This document shows, in pieces, positions 55,967 through 63,745 of a stretch of 64,000 nt of DNA (positions are counted from its first letter, which is position 1; each line of letters opens with the position of its first letter). The translations under genes were made by a program, and so were the position numbers. The stretch covers positions 2,728,001 to 2,792,000 of the forward strand of contig NZ_CP107020.1 of NCBI RefSeq assembly GCF_025725725.1. Direction: 5' to 3'. Under the pieces are notes generated by a model. The model did not search any database and was not told where the DNA came from. It saw only the letters and a program-made list of their open reading frames with translations. This DNA comes from Brachybacterium huguangmaarense. Lineage in GTDB: Bacteria > Actinomycetota > Actinomycetes > Actinomycetales > Dermabacteraceae.

Positions 55967-56695
55967 GTGCACTTCGTGATCATGGGCTGCGGGCGCGTCG
56001 GCTCGATGCTCGCCGTCAAGGCGACCGCGATGGGGCACTCGGTGACCGTCGTCGACCACGATCCCGCCTCCTTCCGCCGCCTCGGCGCCGACTTCTCGGG
56101 GCGCTGCGTCGCGGGGGTCGGCTTCGACCGGGCGACGCTCGACGAGGCCGGGACCGCGTCGGCGGCGGCCTTCGCCGCCGTCTCGAGCGGTGACAACTCC
56201 AACATCATCGCGGCGCGCATCGCGCGCGAGCGCTACGGCGTGCGCAACGTCGTGGCCCGCATCTACGACCCGCGGCGCGCCGAGGTCTACGAGCGCCTCG
56301 GCATCGCGACCGTCGCGACCGTGCGCTGGACCGCGGACCAGGTGATGAGCCGGATGATCCCCGGCAGCCCCAACCACGAGTACCGCGACGTCTCCGGCTC
56401 CCTGACCATGATCACGGTCGACGCCGAGCCGAGCTGGATCGGCTCGCCGCTCGCCGAGGTCGAGAACCTCGCGCACGCCCGGGCCGCCTACCTCACACGG
56501 CTGGGCGAGGGCGTACTGCCCACGGCCGAGACCCGCCTGCAGGAGGGCGACCGGCTCCACCTGATGGTCCGCACCGACCAGCTCGCGCGGGTCGAGACCA
56601 TGCTGGCCCATCGCAAGGCCGAGGCGTGCGCCGAGTCGGCGAGGACGGCGCCGACCGGTGCGGACCCGAGCCCGGCGGGGACGGAGGAGCGGTGA
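55967..56695 (+). CDS. TrkA-type RCK protein, first of pair (CeoB-like)
   Basis: The 242-residue protein has a Rossmann RCK_N domain with HFVIMGCGRVGSMLAVKATAMGHSVTVVDHDPASFRRLG and a C-terminal RCK_C-like domain (about 145-215). These NAD(H)- or nucleotide-sensing subunits gate potassium transporters. It should act in the cytosol, probably with the second copy. The C-terminal 20 residues are Pro/Ala-rich. The GTG at 55967 has GGAGGAGGACCC. It overlaps the next trkA as GTGA. No TrkH or Ktr pore gene is in the window, so the divergent KimA-like permease is the natural partner candidate. Confidence 0.9.
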   Translation: MHFVIMGCGRVGSMLAVKATAMGHSVTVVDHDPASFRRLGADFSGRCVAGVGFDRATLDEAGTASAAAFAAVSSGDNSNIIAARIARERYGVRNVVARIYDPRRAEVYERLGIATVATVRWTADQVMSRMIPGSPNHEYRDVSGSLTMITVDAEPSWIGSPLAEVENLAHARAAYLTRLGEGVLPTAETRLQEGDRLHLMVRTDQLARVETMLAHRKAEACAESARTAPTGADPSPAGTEER

Positions 56696-57360
56696 AGGTC
56701 GTCATCGTGGGCGCGGGCGGCGTGGGCCGCTCGATCGCCGCCGAGCTCATCGACAAGGGCCACGAGATCGTGCTCGTGGACCGCAGCGCCTCCTCCGAGC
56801 GGGTCGCCTCGGTGCCGGACGCCCACTGGGTCCAGGGCGACGCGTGCGAGATCTCGGTGCTCGCCGACTGCGGGCTCGAGGACGCCGAGGTGACGGTCGC
56901 AGCGACGGGCGACGACAAGGTCAACCTCGTGGTCTCGCTGCTCGCCAAGACCGAGTTCGGGGTGCCGCGCACCGTGGCGCGCGTGTCCCACCCCTCCAAC
57001 GAGTGGATGTTCGACTCGACGTGGGGCGTCGACGTGGCCGTCTCGACGCCACGCACGATGACGGCGCTCGTCGAGGAGGCGGTCTCGGTCGGGCGCGTCG
57101 TCAAGCTGTTCGAGTTCGCGGGCTCGGCGACCCAGATGGTCTCGATCACGGTGCCCGAGGGCAGCCCGAAGGTGGGTCGCACCGTCGGGTCCCTGCGCTG
57201 GCCCGCGGGATCGGTGCTGGTGGGGATCATCCGCGACGGGCGCCCCCTCGCGCCCACCCCCCACGACGGGATCGAGGCGGCCGACGAGCTGCTGTTCCTC
57301 GCCGAGACCGGCCACCTCCAGCAGATCCAGTCGATCTTGGTGCCTACCGACGATCGGTGA
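56692..57360 (+). CDS. TrkA-type RCK protein, second of pair (CeoC-like)
   Basis: The 222-residue protein has the Rossmann segment VKVVIVGAGGVGRSIAAELIDKGHEIVLVDRS and a C-terminal domain from about residue 140 (MVSITVPEGSPKVGRTVGSL, SVLVGIIRDGRPLAPTPHDGIEAADELLFLA). It is the partner of the preceding RCK protein; in M. tuberculosis the two are ceoB/ceoC. The GTG at 56692-56694 overlaps the upstream stop. Its last 17 bp overlap the end of the convergent DUF3159 gene. Confidence 0.9.
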   Translation: MKVVIVGAGGVGRSIAAELIDKGHEIVLVDRSASSERVASVPDAHWVQGDACEISVLADCGLEDAEVTVAATGDDKVNLVVSLLAKTEFGVPRTVARVSHPSNEWMFDSTWGVDVAVSTPRTMTALVEEAVSVGRVVKLFEFAGSATQMVSITVPEGSPKVGRTVGSLRWPAGSVLVGIIRDGRPLAPTPHDGIEAADELLFLAETGHLQQIQSILVPTDDR

Positions 57361-58033
57361 CGTCGCCGCGCCGGTGCAGGAGCGCGCGGTGCATGAGCCA
57401 GATCACCCACACCACGAGGGCGAACAGCGGCAGCCCCATCACGAGCTTGACGATGCCGAGGGCGGCGACGGCGCCGCTCTGCCACAGGATCAGCTGGACC
57501 GCGCCCTTGACGCCGTAGAGCGCGGCGAGCAGCCAGGTCCCGCGTCGGTAGGTGCGCACGGCGTCGCGGTCCTGGGCCCAGTCGGCGACGCGCGGGTCGA
57601 AGACCCCGGCGATGAGCGCGACGAGCGGCCGGCGCACGAGGATCGACAGCACGAGGACCACGAAGGTCGCGGCGTTGATGAGGATGCCGGGCAGATAGAA
57701 GTCCGAGCCGCTGCCCGAGCGCATGGCCCACACCGCCCCGATCGCGACGCCGATGAGGCCACCCAGGGCGCTCCCGACGTTCTGGCGCTGGACGAGGCGT
57801 GCGAGCACGGCGACCGCGCACACGGCGATCGCGGCGATCGCGGGGATGCGCAGGTCGCCCGTCGTGACGAACAGGACGACGAACACGAGGGTGGGCAGCA
57901 CCGACTCGAGCACGCCGCGCCAGCCGCCCACGGCGTCGGCCGCGGAGAACTCGGACTCGCGCAGCACGGCCCCCATGCCCGTGGCAGGGGCCTCGGGCTC
58001 CGCCCGGGTGACGGGGTCGGGTCGTTCGCTCAC
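57344..58033 (-). CDS. DUF3159 membrane protein
   Basis: The 229-residue protein has about five hydrophobic segments (about 42-60, 62-80, 88-105, 118-138 and 170-220) and no recognised catalytic motif. GGWRGVLESVLPTLVFVVLFVTTGDLRIPAIAAIAVCA and FLPGILINAATFVVLVLSILVRRPLVALI-like segments are typical of DUF3159 (Rv2693c-like). Function is unknown. The GTG at 58031-58033 overlaps the stop of the OB-fold gene as GTGA. It may be an ion-transport accessory, judging only from the adjacent TrkA pair. Confidence 0.83.
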   Translation of the reverse strand: MSERPDPVTRAEPEAPATGMGAVLRESEFSAADAVGGWRGVLESVLPTLVFVVLFVTTGDLRIPAIAAIAVCAVAVLARLVQRQNVGSALGGLIGVAIGAVWAMRSGSGSDFYLPGILINAATFVVLVLSILVRRPLVALIAGVFDPRVADWAQDRDAVRTYRRGTWLLAALYGVKGAVQLILWQSGAVAALGIVKLVMGLPLFALVVWVIWLMHRALLHRRGDVTDRR

Positions 58034-58428
58034 TCCTGCTCCTCTCCCGCGCGGGCGATGATCTCGTAGCGCGGGTTGTACATGACACGGTGGTTGCCGC
58101 GTTTGGCGGCGAAGCCCGTCACCGTGAGCCGGGTGCCGGGCACGATCCCGGGGATCCGCTCGCGGCCCAGCCAGATCAGGGTGATCGTGCCGGTGCCGTC
58201 GAACAGGTCCGCCTCGACCGAGGCGGCGGCGCCGCGGGGGTGGATCACCATCGAGGAGATGAACCCCGTGAGCGCGACCTTCTGCCGGCCGCCGATGTCG
58301 CGGACGTTGTCGTAGCCGGCGCGCTCGGCCTCACGGCGGGCGCGCTCGGCGTCGATCTCGTCGGTCGGCGCGAACAGGCGCGCCAGACGCTGCAGGAGCG
58401 TCGGCCGCGGGGCGGGGCGCAGGTCCAT
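58030..58428 (-). CDS. OB-fold nucleic-acid-binding domain protein
   Basis: The 132-residue protein has a basic N-terminal helix region (LLQRLARLFAPTDEIDAERARREAERAGYDN) and a tRNA_anti-like OB fold (about 45-125): VALTGFISSMVIHPRGAAASVEADLFDGTGTITLIWLGRERIPGIVPGTRLTVTGF. It resembles Rv2694c and short RecG/DNA polymerase III-type OB modules. It could bind single-stranded DNA or RNA; the target is unknown. The ATG at 58426-58428 is 10 bp after the DUF3710 stop, and its end overlaps DUF3159. Confidence 0.85.
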   Translation of the reverse strand: MDLRPAPRPTLLQRLARLFAPTDEIDAERARREAERAGYDNVRDIGGRQKVALTGFISSMVIHPRGAAASVEADLFDGTGTITLIWLGRERIPGIVPGTRLTVTGFAAKRGNHRVMYNPRYEIIARAGEEQE

Positions 58429-58438
58429 ACGGGGTGGA

Positions 58439-59191
58439 TCAGCCGCCGACCTGGGTGATCTCGGGCCCGCGGGCGAGCGGGTCGAGACCTGCTCCCTCGG
58501 CGGGCACGAGGCCGGGCCGCTGCCCGGGCAGGTGCATCGCGATCAGCTCCTGCGGCGCCATCGCCTCCGAGCCGCGCACGACCACGACCCGGGAGAGGAT
58601 CCGCTCGAAACGCCGCGAGGCCTCGGCGTCCCCGACCGCGGGGCCCGAGAGGATCGCGCGCAGGAACCAGCGGGGGCCGTCGACCCCGAGGAAGCGCGCA
58701 GGGCGGTAGCCGGTGCGGCCGTCGGCCCGCTTGAGCGGGAGACGGCACACGAGCTCGGGCCCGAAGGCGCCCTCGCGGCTCTCGGCCGTGCCGCCCTGGG
58801 AGGAGACGGACTCGCGCAGGGAGGCGCGCACCTCGTCCCACAGCCCGCGCGACTTGGGGGCCGCGAACGCCTGGATCTGCAGGGAGGAGCCGTCGAGCAC
58901 GAGGTTGGCCCCGGTCACGGCGCGCGTGCGCTGGTCCATCTCGAGCCGCAGCTCCATGCCGTCCACCATCGGCACCCGCAGGCCGCCGAGGTCGATGCGG
59001 TCCTCCTCGGGTGCGTCGGCCTCGTCGAAGGGGCCGCCCGCGAGGGTGTCGTCGTCCGTCCCGGCGTCCTCGGGCGCGTCGGCGTCCGTCGCCTCCTCGG
59101 CGGTCGGGTCGCCCGTCGGGGCCGGCGTGCCGGCCTTCGGGGTCTCGTCGTCCTTGCTCCTGCTGCGGGAGAACAGTCCCACGCGTCTCAT
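58439..59191 (-). CDS. DUF3710 protein
   Basis: The 250-residue protein has a Ser/Lys-rich start, a strongly acidic low-complexity segment (about 25-65) and a folded domain (about 70-225) that begins RIDLGGLRVPMVDGMELRLEMDQ and contains GTAESREGAFGPELVCRLPLK and RWFLRAILSGPAV. This is DUF3710, commonly next to dut in actinobacteria; function unknown. The ATG at 59189-59191 overlaps the dut stop as ATGA, but its Shine-Dalgarno is too close; a GTG at 59182 (start VGLFSR) has GAGAGGA at 9 nt and could be the real start. Confidence 0.85.
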   Translation of the reverse strand: MRRVGLFSRSRSKDDETPKAGTPAPTGDPTAEEATDADAPEDAGTDDDTLAGGPFDEADAPEEDRIDLGGLRVPMVDGMELRLEMDQRTRAVTGANLVLDGSSLQIQAFAAPKSRGLWDEVRASLRESVSSQGGTAESREGAFGPELVCRLPLKRADGRTGYRPARFLGVDGPRWFLRAILSGPAVGDAEASRRFERILSRVVVVRGSEAMAPQELIAMHLPGQRPGLVPAEGAGLDPLARGPEITQVGG

Positions 59192-59679
59192 TCCTCTCGT
59201 GTGCCGGGCGTGCCGCCGCCGAAGCCGCCGCTGGATCCGAAGCCGCCGGCGGCGCGGGCGGTCGCGTCGAGGTCGTCGACCTCGCGCAGCGTCGGAGCGA
59301 CGAAGGGGACGACGACCAGCTGGGCGATCCGGTCTCCGCGGCGGACCGCGAAGGTCTTCTCGGGGTCCGTGTTGTGCAACGGCACCCGGATCTCGCCGCG
59401 GTAGCCTGCGTCCACGATACCGGGACCGTTGAGGACTGTGACCCCGTGGCGCACGGCCATCCCGGATCGCGGGCTGACCATCCCGAACGTGCTGGCGGGC
59501 AGGGCCACCCGGATGCCGGTGCCGACGAGGGCCCGGCCGAGCGGCGGGATCCGGACGTCCTCGGCCGCGCACAGGTCCAGGCCCGCGTCGTCGGGGTGGG
59601 CGCGCGAGGGGGCGGTCGCGCCCTCGTCGAGGGCGAGCGGCATGACGGGCGCGTCGAGAGGGGGCTCGGGGGTCGGCAT
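59188..59679 (-). CDS. dut: dUTP diphosphatase
   Basis: The 163-residue trimeric enzyme hydrolyses dUTP to dUMP and keeps uracil out of DNA. All five motifs are visible: DDAGLDL (1), VSPRSGMAV (2), VTVLNGPGIVDAGYRGEI with the catalytic Asp (3), RGDRIAQLVVVP (4) and a glycine-rich C-terminal arm GGFGSSGGFG (5). Length is normal. The ATG at 59677-59679 has no Shine-Dalgarno; TACGCT lies 7 nt upstream, suggesting a leaderless transcript. DUF3710 overlaps its end. It diverges from DUF3093. Confidence 0.96.
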   Translation of the reverse strand: MPTPEPPLDAPVMPLALDEGATAPSRAHPDDAGLDLCAAEDVRIPPLGRALVGTGIRVALPASTFGMVSPRSGMAVRHGVTVLNGPGIVDAGYRGEIRVPLHNTDPEKTFAVRRGDRIAQLVVVPFVAPTLREVDDLDATARAAGGFGSSGGFGGGTPGTREE

Positions 59680-59686
59680 GCGCGCC

Positions 59687-59717
59687 AGCGTACCGACTCC
59701 GCGGTGCGTGAGACGAT
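59687..59717. promoter_or_regulatory. Back-to-back -10-like elements for dut and DUF3093
   Basis: TACGCT on the minus strand (59687-59692) ends 7 nt before the dut ATG, and GACGAT on the plus strand (59712-59717) ends 6 nt before the DUF3093 ATG. Only 19 bp separate the two, so their -35 regions would overlap the opposing promoter. Neither gene has a Shine-Dalgarno. Confidence 0.42.
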
Positions 59718-59723
59718 GGGGCC

Positions 59724-60212
59724 ATGTCCGTCGCCGCGCCGCAGACCTCCGCCCCGAGCCCCGCCGTCCCGCTGTACCGGGAACGGCTGACGCCCAGCGT
59801 CCCCGTGTGGATCGTCGCCGCGGTCACCGGCGCGATCTTCGGGGTCATCCTCGTCCCCATCTCCGTGGTCGCCGCGGTCGTGGTCGCGATCGCGATGGCG
59901 ATCGCGGTGTGCGTCGCCCTCGCGGTGACCTCTCCCCTCGTCGAGGTGACCGGGGAGCACGTCGCGGTGGGCCGGGCCCGCATCGAGCCGGAGCTGCTGG
60001 GCGCCCCCGAGACGCTCGACGCCGACGGCTGGGCCGAGACCATGAGCACGGGCTTCGAACCGCTCGCCTATCACTGCACGCGCGGCTGGCTGCGCGAGGG
60101 CGTGCGGGTGCCGGTGCTCGACGACGAGGACCCCACGACCGCGTGGGTCATCTCCTCGCGCCGCCCCGAGCAGCTCGCGCTCGCCGTGCTGGCCGCCCGC
60201 GAGCGGGCCTGA
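59724..60212 (+). CDS. DUF3093 membrane protein
   Basis: The 162-residue protein has two adjacent hydrophobic helices (about residues 27-50 and 52-70) and a soluble C-terminal region (about 75-160) with PLVEVTGEHVAVGRARIEPELLGAP and DPTTAWVISSRRPEQLALAVLAARE. This is the DUF3093 family (Rv2698-like), function unknown. The ATG has no Shine-Dalgarno. It converges on DUF4193 over a strong hairpin. The family keeps company with dut and DUF4193 in many actinobacteria. Confidence 0.87.
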   Translation: MSVAAPQTSAPSPAVPLYRERLTPSVPVWIVAAVTGAIFGVILVPISVVAAVVVAIAMAIAVCVALAVTSPLVEVTGEHVAVGRARIEPELLGAPETLDADGWAETMSTGFEPLAYHCTRGWLREGVRVPVLDDEDPTTAWVISSRRPEQLALAVLAARERA

Positions 60213-60245
60213 TCCGCCGTCCGCTGCACGCTCGCCCACGACGAT

Positions 60246-60279
60246 GAGGGGCGCACCGGGTGATCCCGGTGCGCCCCTC
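60246..60279. terminator. Bidirectional terminator between DUF3093 and DUF4193
   Basis: A perfect 15-bp stem (gaggggcgcaccggg and cccggtgcgcccctc) with loop tgat lies 34 nt after the DUF3093 stop and 22 nt after the DUF4193 stop. No T tract. Confidence 0.82.
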
Positions 60280-60301
60280 GCGCGTGCGGAGCTGGTGCCG
60301 C

Positions 60302-60604
60302 TCAGGCGGCGGCGCACTCCTTGCAGATGATGAGGGTGCCCTCGACGTGGTCGATCTGGCTGCGGTGCTTGACCAGGAAGCACGAGCCGCACGTGAACTC
60401 GTCGGCCTGGCGGGGCAGCACCCGCACCGAGAGCTCCTCGCCCGACAGGTCCGCCCCGGGCAGCTCGTAGCTGTCGGCGGACTCGGCCTCGTCCTCGTCG
60501 ACGGCCGGTGAGGAGGCCTCGTTGCGGCGGCCCTTCAGCTCCTCGAGGGAGTCCTCGCCGTTCTCCTCGTCGTTCTTGCGGGGAGCGTCGTAATCAGTGG
60601 CCAT
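60302..60604 (-). CDS. DUF4193 zinc-ribbon-like protein
   Basis: The 100-residue protein starts MATDYDAPRKNDEENGEDSLEELKGRR, an acidic/basic stretch, and ends with a compact CxxC...CxxC pair: FTCGSCFLVKHRSQ and IICKECAAA. The four Cys suggest a small zinc ribbon. This is the DUF4193 family (Rv2699c-like), conserved in actinobacteria, function unknown. The start is supported by the conserved ATDYDAPR. A good promoter lies about 120 bp upstream on the minus strand. Confidence 0.9.
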   Translation of the reverse strand: MATDYDAPRKNDEENGEDSLEELKGRRNEASSPAVDEDEAESADSYELPGADLSGEELSVRVLPRQADEFTCGSCFLVKHRSQIDHVEGTLIICKECAAA

Positions 60605-60726
60605 CTACGGTCCGTTCGTGGTGGTGGGATGAGCGGTCGTCCGACCCGCTCAGGTGGCGCCCGATGCGTGTGCCCGGGTGGTCCCCGACCGGTGTCGACA
60701 CTCCCGGCAACGCCGGACGCGCCGAG

Positions 60727-60755
60727 ATTATTGCACTCGGGCGCCGGACCTGCAA
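60727..60755 (-). promoter_or_regulatory. Promoter of DUF4193
   Basis: On the minus strand TTGCAG (60750-60755) and AATAAT (60727-60732) are separated by exactly 17 bp, a good sigma-70-type promoter. The leader to the DUF4193 ATG is about 115 nt and contains the palindrome GTGTCGACAC (60692-60701). Confidence 0.62.
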
Positions 60756-60761
60756 CAGAAT

Positions 60762-60792
60762 CTGCAAGAGCTCCCCTACGTGCGGTTATGAT
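60762..60792 (+). promoter_or_regulatory. Promoter of sepH
   Basis: TATGAT (60787-60792) is a strong -10, 40 nt before the sepH ATG. CTGCAA (60762-60767) is a weak -35 with a 19-bp spacer. Confidence 0.5.
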
Positions 60793-60832
60793 CGTCGGAC
60801 GTGCCCAGCCGATGGCGAGGAGAGGACCCAGG

Positions 60833-62005
60833 ATGCGCGAACTCCAGCTCGACGGGATCCACGACGACGGAGACCATCTCGTCATGACCGATTCCGACGG
60901 CGAGCGGTACACGCTCCGGATCGACGAGGCCCTGCGGGCCGCGGTGCGCCGCGACCGCCCCGCCCTCGGCATGATCCAGGCCGCCCAGCATGCGCCGCTG
61001 CGGCCGCGCGAGATCCAGGCCATGCTGCGCGCCGGCCGCGACGCCGAGGAGATCGCGCGGATCGCGGACGTCGACGTCGAGCACGTGCGCCGCTTCGAGG
61101 GGCCCGTGCTCGCCGAGCGCGAGTACATCGCCGAGCGCGCCCGCGCCTTCCACGTGGGCCGCGGCGGCGGCCCGACCCTCGGCGATCTGGCGGCGCAGCG
61201 ACTGCGCGCCCGTCAGGCCGATCCCGAGGCGCGCTGGGACGCATGGCGCAACGACGACGGCACCTGGACCATCGAGCTGGCCTTCGAGGCCGGGGGTCGG
61301 GCGCGCGAGGCGCACTGGAACGTCGACATGCCGCGCCAGGCCGTGACGGCCGACGACGACGAGGCGCGCTGGCTCACCGACGACGAGGCGCCGGTCGCGG
61401 GCGAGGGCCGGGGACGGCCCCGCCTGACCGCGGTCAAGGGACGCGTCTACGACGTCGAGGCCGACGGCGGCGTCGACCACGAGGAGGCGCCGTCGACGCC
61501 GTGGGGCTCGGTGCGCCGCACCCCTCGCGACGAGCATCCGGCCGCGATCGCCGAGGACGACCTCGACGCGCTCAACGCACGTCGCGGCCTGCGCTCGCTG
61601 ACCTCGCGCACCGCGCCCTCCGACGCATCTCAGGAGGGCCAGGAGGGCCAGGAGGGCTCCGTGTGGTCGCGGCTCGACGAGGCCGCCGACCCCGACGCCG
61701 ACGCCGAGGCGCTGCGCGAGCACGCCGACGAGGTCGACCCGCCCGAGGGCGGGGACACCGAGGCCGACGAGGTCGAGGGCGAGGGCGCCGAGACGCCCGA
61801 CGCCGAGGACGGGACGGGGACGGACGCGGAGGACCGGACGCCGTCGGCGCCCGAGTCGCACCACGGCGACACCGTCGAGCTGACCCCGCTGCCGGGCTTC
61901 GACGGCGAGGGCTCCCCCGCCCCGGCCAAGAAGAAGCCGCGCACCAAGCGCTCGAGCATCCCCAGCTGGGACGAGATCGTCTTCGGGTCCAAGAGCGACG
62001 ACTGA
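60833..62005 (+). CDS. sepH: Septation protein SepH
   Basis: The 390-residue protein has the conserved N-terminal DUF3071 domain (RELQLDGIHDDGDHLVMTDSDGERYTLRIDEALRAAVRRDRP) and a helix-turn-helix-like segment (RPREIQAMLRAGRDAEEIARIADVDVEHVRRFEGPVLAEREYIA). In Streptomyces SepH binds FtsZ and promotes its assembly during division. The C-terminal 170 residues are acidic and low-complexity, with a 3-fold EGQ repeat, and end in a basic-Trp peptide (KKPRTKRSSIPSWDEIVFGSK) typical of the family. The ATG at 60833 has AGGAGAGG upstream; the longer in-frame reading lacks family-like residues. Confidence 0.92.
   Translation: MRELQLDGIHDDGDHLVMTDSDGERYTLRIDEALRAAVRRDRPALGMIQAAQHAPLRPREIQAMLRAGRDAEEIARIADVDVEHVRRFEGPVLAEREYIAERARAFHVGRGGGPTLGDLAAQRLRARQADPEARWDAWRNDDGTWTIELAFEAGGRAREAHWNVDMPRQAVTADDDEARWLTDDEAPVAGEGRGRPRLTAVKGRVYDVEADGGVDHEEAPSTPWGSVRRTPRDEHPAAIAEDDLDALNARRGLRSLTSRTAPSDASQEGQEGQEGSVWSRLDEAADPDADAEALREHADEVDPPEGGDTEADEVEGEGAETPDAEDGTGTDAEDRTPSAPESHHGDTVELTPLPGFDGEGSPAPAKKKPRTKRSSIPSWDEIVFGSKSDD
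61631..61657 (+). repeat. 9-bp tandem repeat in sepH, three copies
   Basis: Three exact copies of caggagggc encode EGQ-type tripeptides in the acidic linker of SepH. In frame; copy number may vary. Confidence 0.85.
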
Positions 62006-62017
62006 GCCCGGGCGGCG

Positions 62018-63163
62018 TCAGTCGCCCACGCTCGTGCGCACGAGCGGGACGAGCGCCTCGCGTGCGGTGAGCGAGCCGTGCACGCCCACCTCCGGGTGCT
62101 TCTGCGGGGGCCGCAGGATCGTGTCCGTCACGATGTGACGGCCGCGCGCGAGCAGCATCACATCGGGCAGGCGCTCGGCGACCCGCGCCGACGGCACGAG
62201 CCCGGTGGGCCCGAAGAGCCCCGCGGCGAGCACCTCGTCCCTCTCGAGCACGAGCGCCCGCTCCCCCACCGTCTCCCGCAGACGGCGCGCCGCGTCCGCG
62301 GCGGACCCCCGCGTGCGCAGCAGCAGGCACCGCGACTCGCCGGCGCAGATCTCGATGTCCCGGTGGATGTCCGCGTGGGCGGCCAGGTCCACCGTGAGCG
62401 CCGCCGAGGTGTCGACCATGCCGTGATCGGCCGTCACGTGCACCCGGGTGCCCCGCGGGAGCCGTCGCAGGAGCGTGCCGAGCAGCGCGTCGGCCTCGGC
62501 GAGCGCGTCGCGCCACGCCTCGGAGTCCGTGCCGTGCCGGTGTCCCGCGTGATCGACGTCGTCGACGTGGAGGAACACGAGGCCGTCCTCCCCTGCGCGG
62601 CGGGCCGCGAGGCGCACCGCGTCGACCCGCTCGTCGCCCCGGCGGTGCCCGGTGAAGGTCCAGCCCCGATAGGCCACGCGGCTCAGGAACGAGCCCGCGT
62701 GCTGGGCGGGGCCCACGTGCACGGCGCGCCGCGCGGACGACTGCGCGGGCGCGGGCTCGGGCATCCAGGCCTCGGGGTCGGCGTCCTCGGACCCCGTGAG
62801 CTGCTGCAGCGGGCCGCCCCGCGCGGGATCGATCACGGTGTAGCCGAGCACGCCGTGCACGAGGGGCGCCAGTCCCGTCGTGAGCGAGGTGATCGCGGTC
62901 GCGGTCGTGGAGGGGGCCACGGTGCGCAGCGTCGTCGTGCGCTCGCGCAGCGAGCGCAGCACCGGCGTGAGGGCCAGGTGCTCGGCGAGCAGCTCGGAGC
63001 CGACGCCGTCGAGCAGCACCACGACGTCGCGACCCGCGCCCGCGGCCTCGGGGGCCAGCAGCGGGGCGAGCACGTCGGTCAGGCCGGGGTGGGCGCCGTC
63101 GGCGTACGGCGGCGCGAGCAGGTCGGCGGGCCACGGGGCGACCGCGCTCGGGGGACGGGCCAC
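62018..63163 (-). CDS. Nucleotide pyrophosphatase/phosphodiesterase-like protein
   Basis: The 381-residue protein belongs to the alkaline phosphatase superfamily, NPP branch. VVVLLDGVGSELL carries the first metal Asp, PSTTATAITSLTTG the nucleophile Thr, HVDDVDHAGHRHGTDSEAW a His/Asp metal pair and VHVTADHGM the last metal-binding set. No signal peptide or membrane helix is visible, so it is probably cytosolic. The substrate is unknown. The GTG at 63161-63163 comes 3 bp after the DUF5998 stop. It ends 12 bp from sepH, tail to tail. Confidence 0.87.
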   Translation of the reverse strand: MARPPSAVAPWPADLLAPPYADGAHPGLTDVLAPLLAPEAAGAGRDVVVLLDGVGSELLAEHLALTPVLRSLRERTTTLRTVAPSTTATAITSLTTGLAPLVHGVLGYTVIDPARGGPLQQLTGSEDADPEAWMPEPAPAQSSARRAVHVGPAQHAGSFLSRVAYRGWTFTGHRRGDERVDAVRLAARRAGEDGLVFLHVDDVDHAGHRHGTDSEAWRDALAEADALLGTLLRRLPRGTRVHVTADHGMVDTSAALTVDLAAHADIHRDIEICAGESRCLLLRTRGSAADAARRLRETVGERALVLERDEVLAAGLFGPTGLVPSARVAERLPDVMLLARGRHIVTDTILRPPQKHPEVGVHGSLTAREALVPLVRTSVGD

Positions 63164-63166
63164 GGG

Positions 63167-63745
63167 CTAGCGCGCGTCGAGCGCGTCGACGGCGTCGACC
63201 AGGAGGGCGTGGAAGTCGAGGGCCTGCTCGATCGCGCCCTCGCCGTCCGCGAGGGCGCTCACCCGCAGGGCGATGTCGGAGGGGGCGACGGTGCCCGTCC
63301 AGCCGTGGTCGGCCTGGCACTCGGGATCGTCGCACCAGCCGCGCTCGAGCTCGAGGCGGCGGCTCCCGCCCCACGTGATGCCGAGGGTCACCTCGGCCTC
63401 GCGGGCCCGCGCCGAGGTCCCCTCGGTGTCGAACACCTGGGACATGCCGGTCGTGGTGATGCGCGACAGGAGCACGCGCTCGGTGGTGACGACGACCTGG
63501 CTGGGGTTGAGCTCGTCGGCCTGGTCGTCGTCGAGGTGGGAGACGATGAGGTGACGGTCCGTGAGGGCCAGCACGGTGAGGTGGCGGCGCACCTCGGCGC
63601 CGTCGAAGGTGGTCTCGGGCCGCACCAGGTGCCCGGCGACACGGGCGCCGCGCAGGCTCCGCTCGAGGCAGGCCGCGGCGGTCTGGGGGAAGTAGCCGGC
63701 GCGCAGCAGCTCGCGCTCGAGGTCGGCGGGGAGGGACGAGGTCAC
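63167..63745 (-). CDS. DUF5998 protein
   Basis: The 192-residue protein opens LPADLERELLRAGYFPQTAAACLERSLRG and has a middle beta-rich part with LALTDRHLIVSHLDDDQ and EVTLGITWGG, then WCDDPECQADHGWTG with two Cys. This is the DUF5998 family, function unknown; the front half resembles a DNA- or lipid-binding PH-like fold, but weakly. The GTG at 63743-63745 overlaps the upstream stop as GTGA, and it leads into the phosphodiesterase gene, so three genes form one unit. Confidence 0.82.
   Translation of the reverse strand: MTSSLPADLERELLRAGYFPQTAAACLERSLRGARVAGHLVRPETTFDGAEVRRHLTVLALTDRHLIVSHLDDDQADELNPSQVVVTTERVLLSRITTTGMSQVFDTEGTSARAREAEVTLGITWGGSRRLELERGWCDDPECQADHGWTGTVAPSDIALRVSALADGEGAIEQALDFHALLVDAVDALDAR

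Noticed and set aside
57344-57360. 17-bp tail-to-tail overlap of the second trkA and DUF3159
   Set aside because: Short convergent overlaps are common in compact genomes; nothing further suggests a function.
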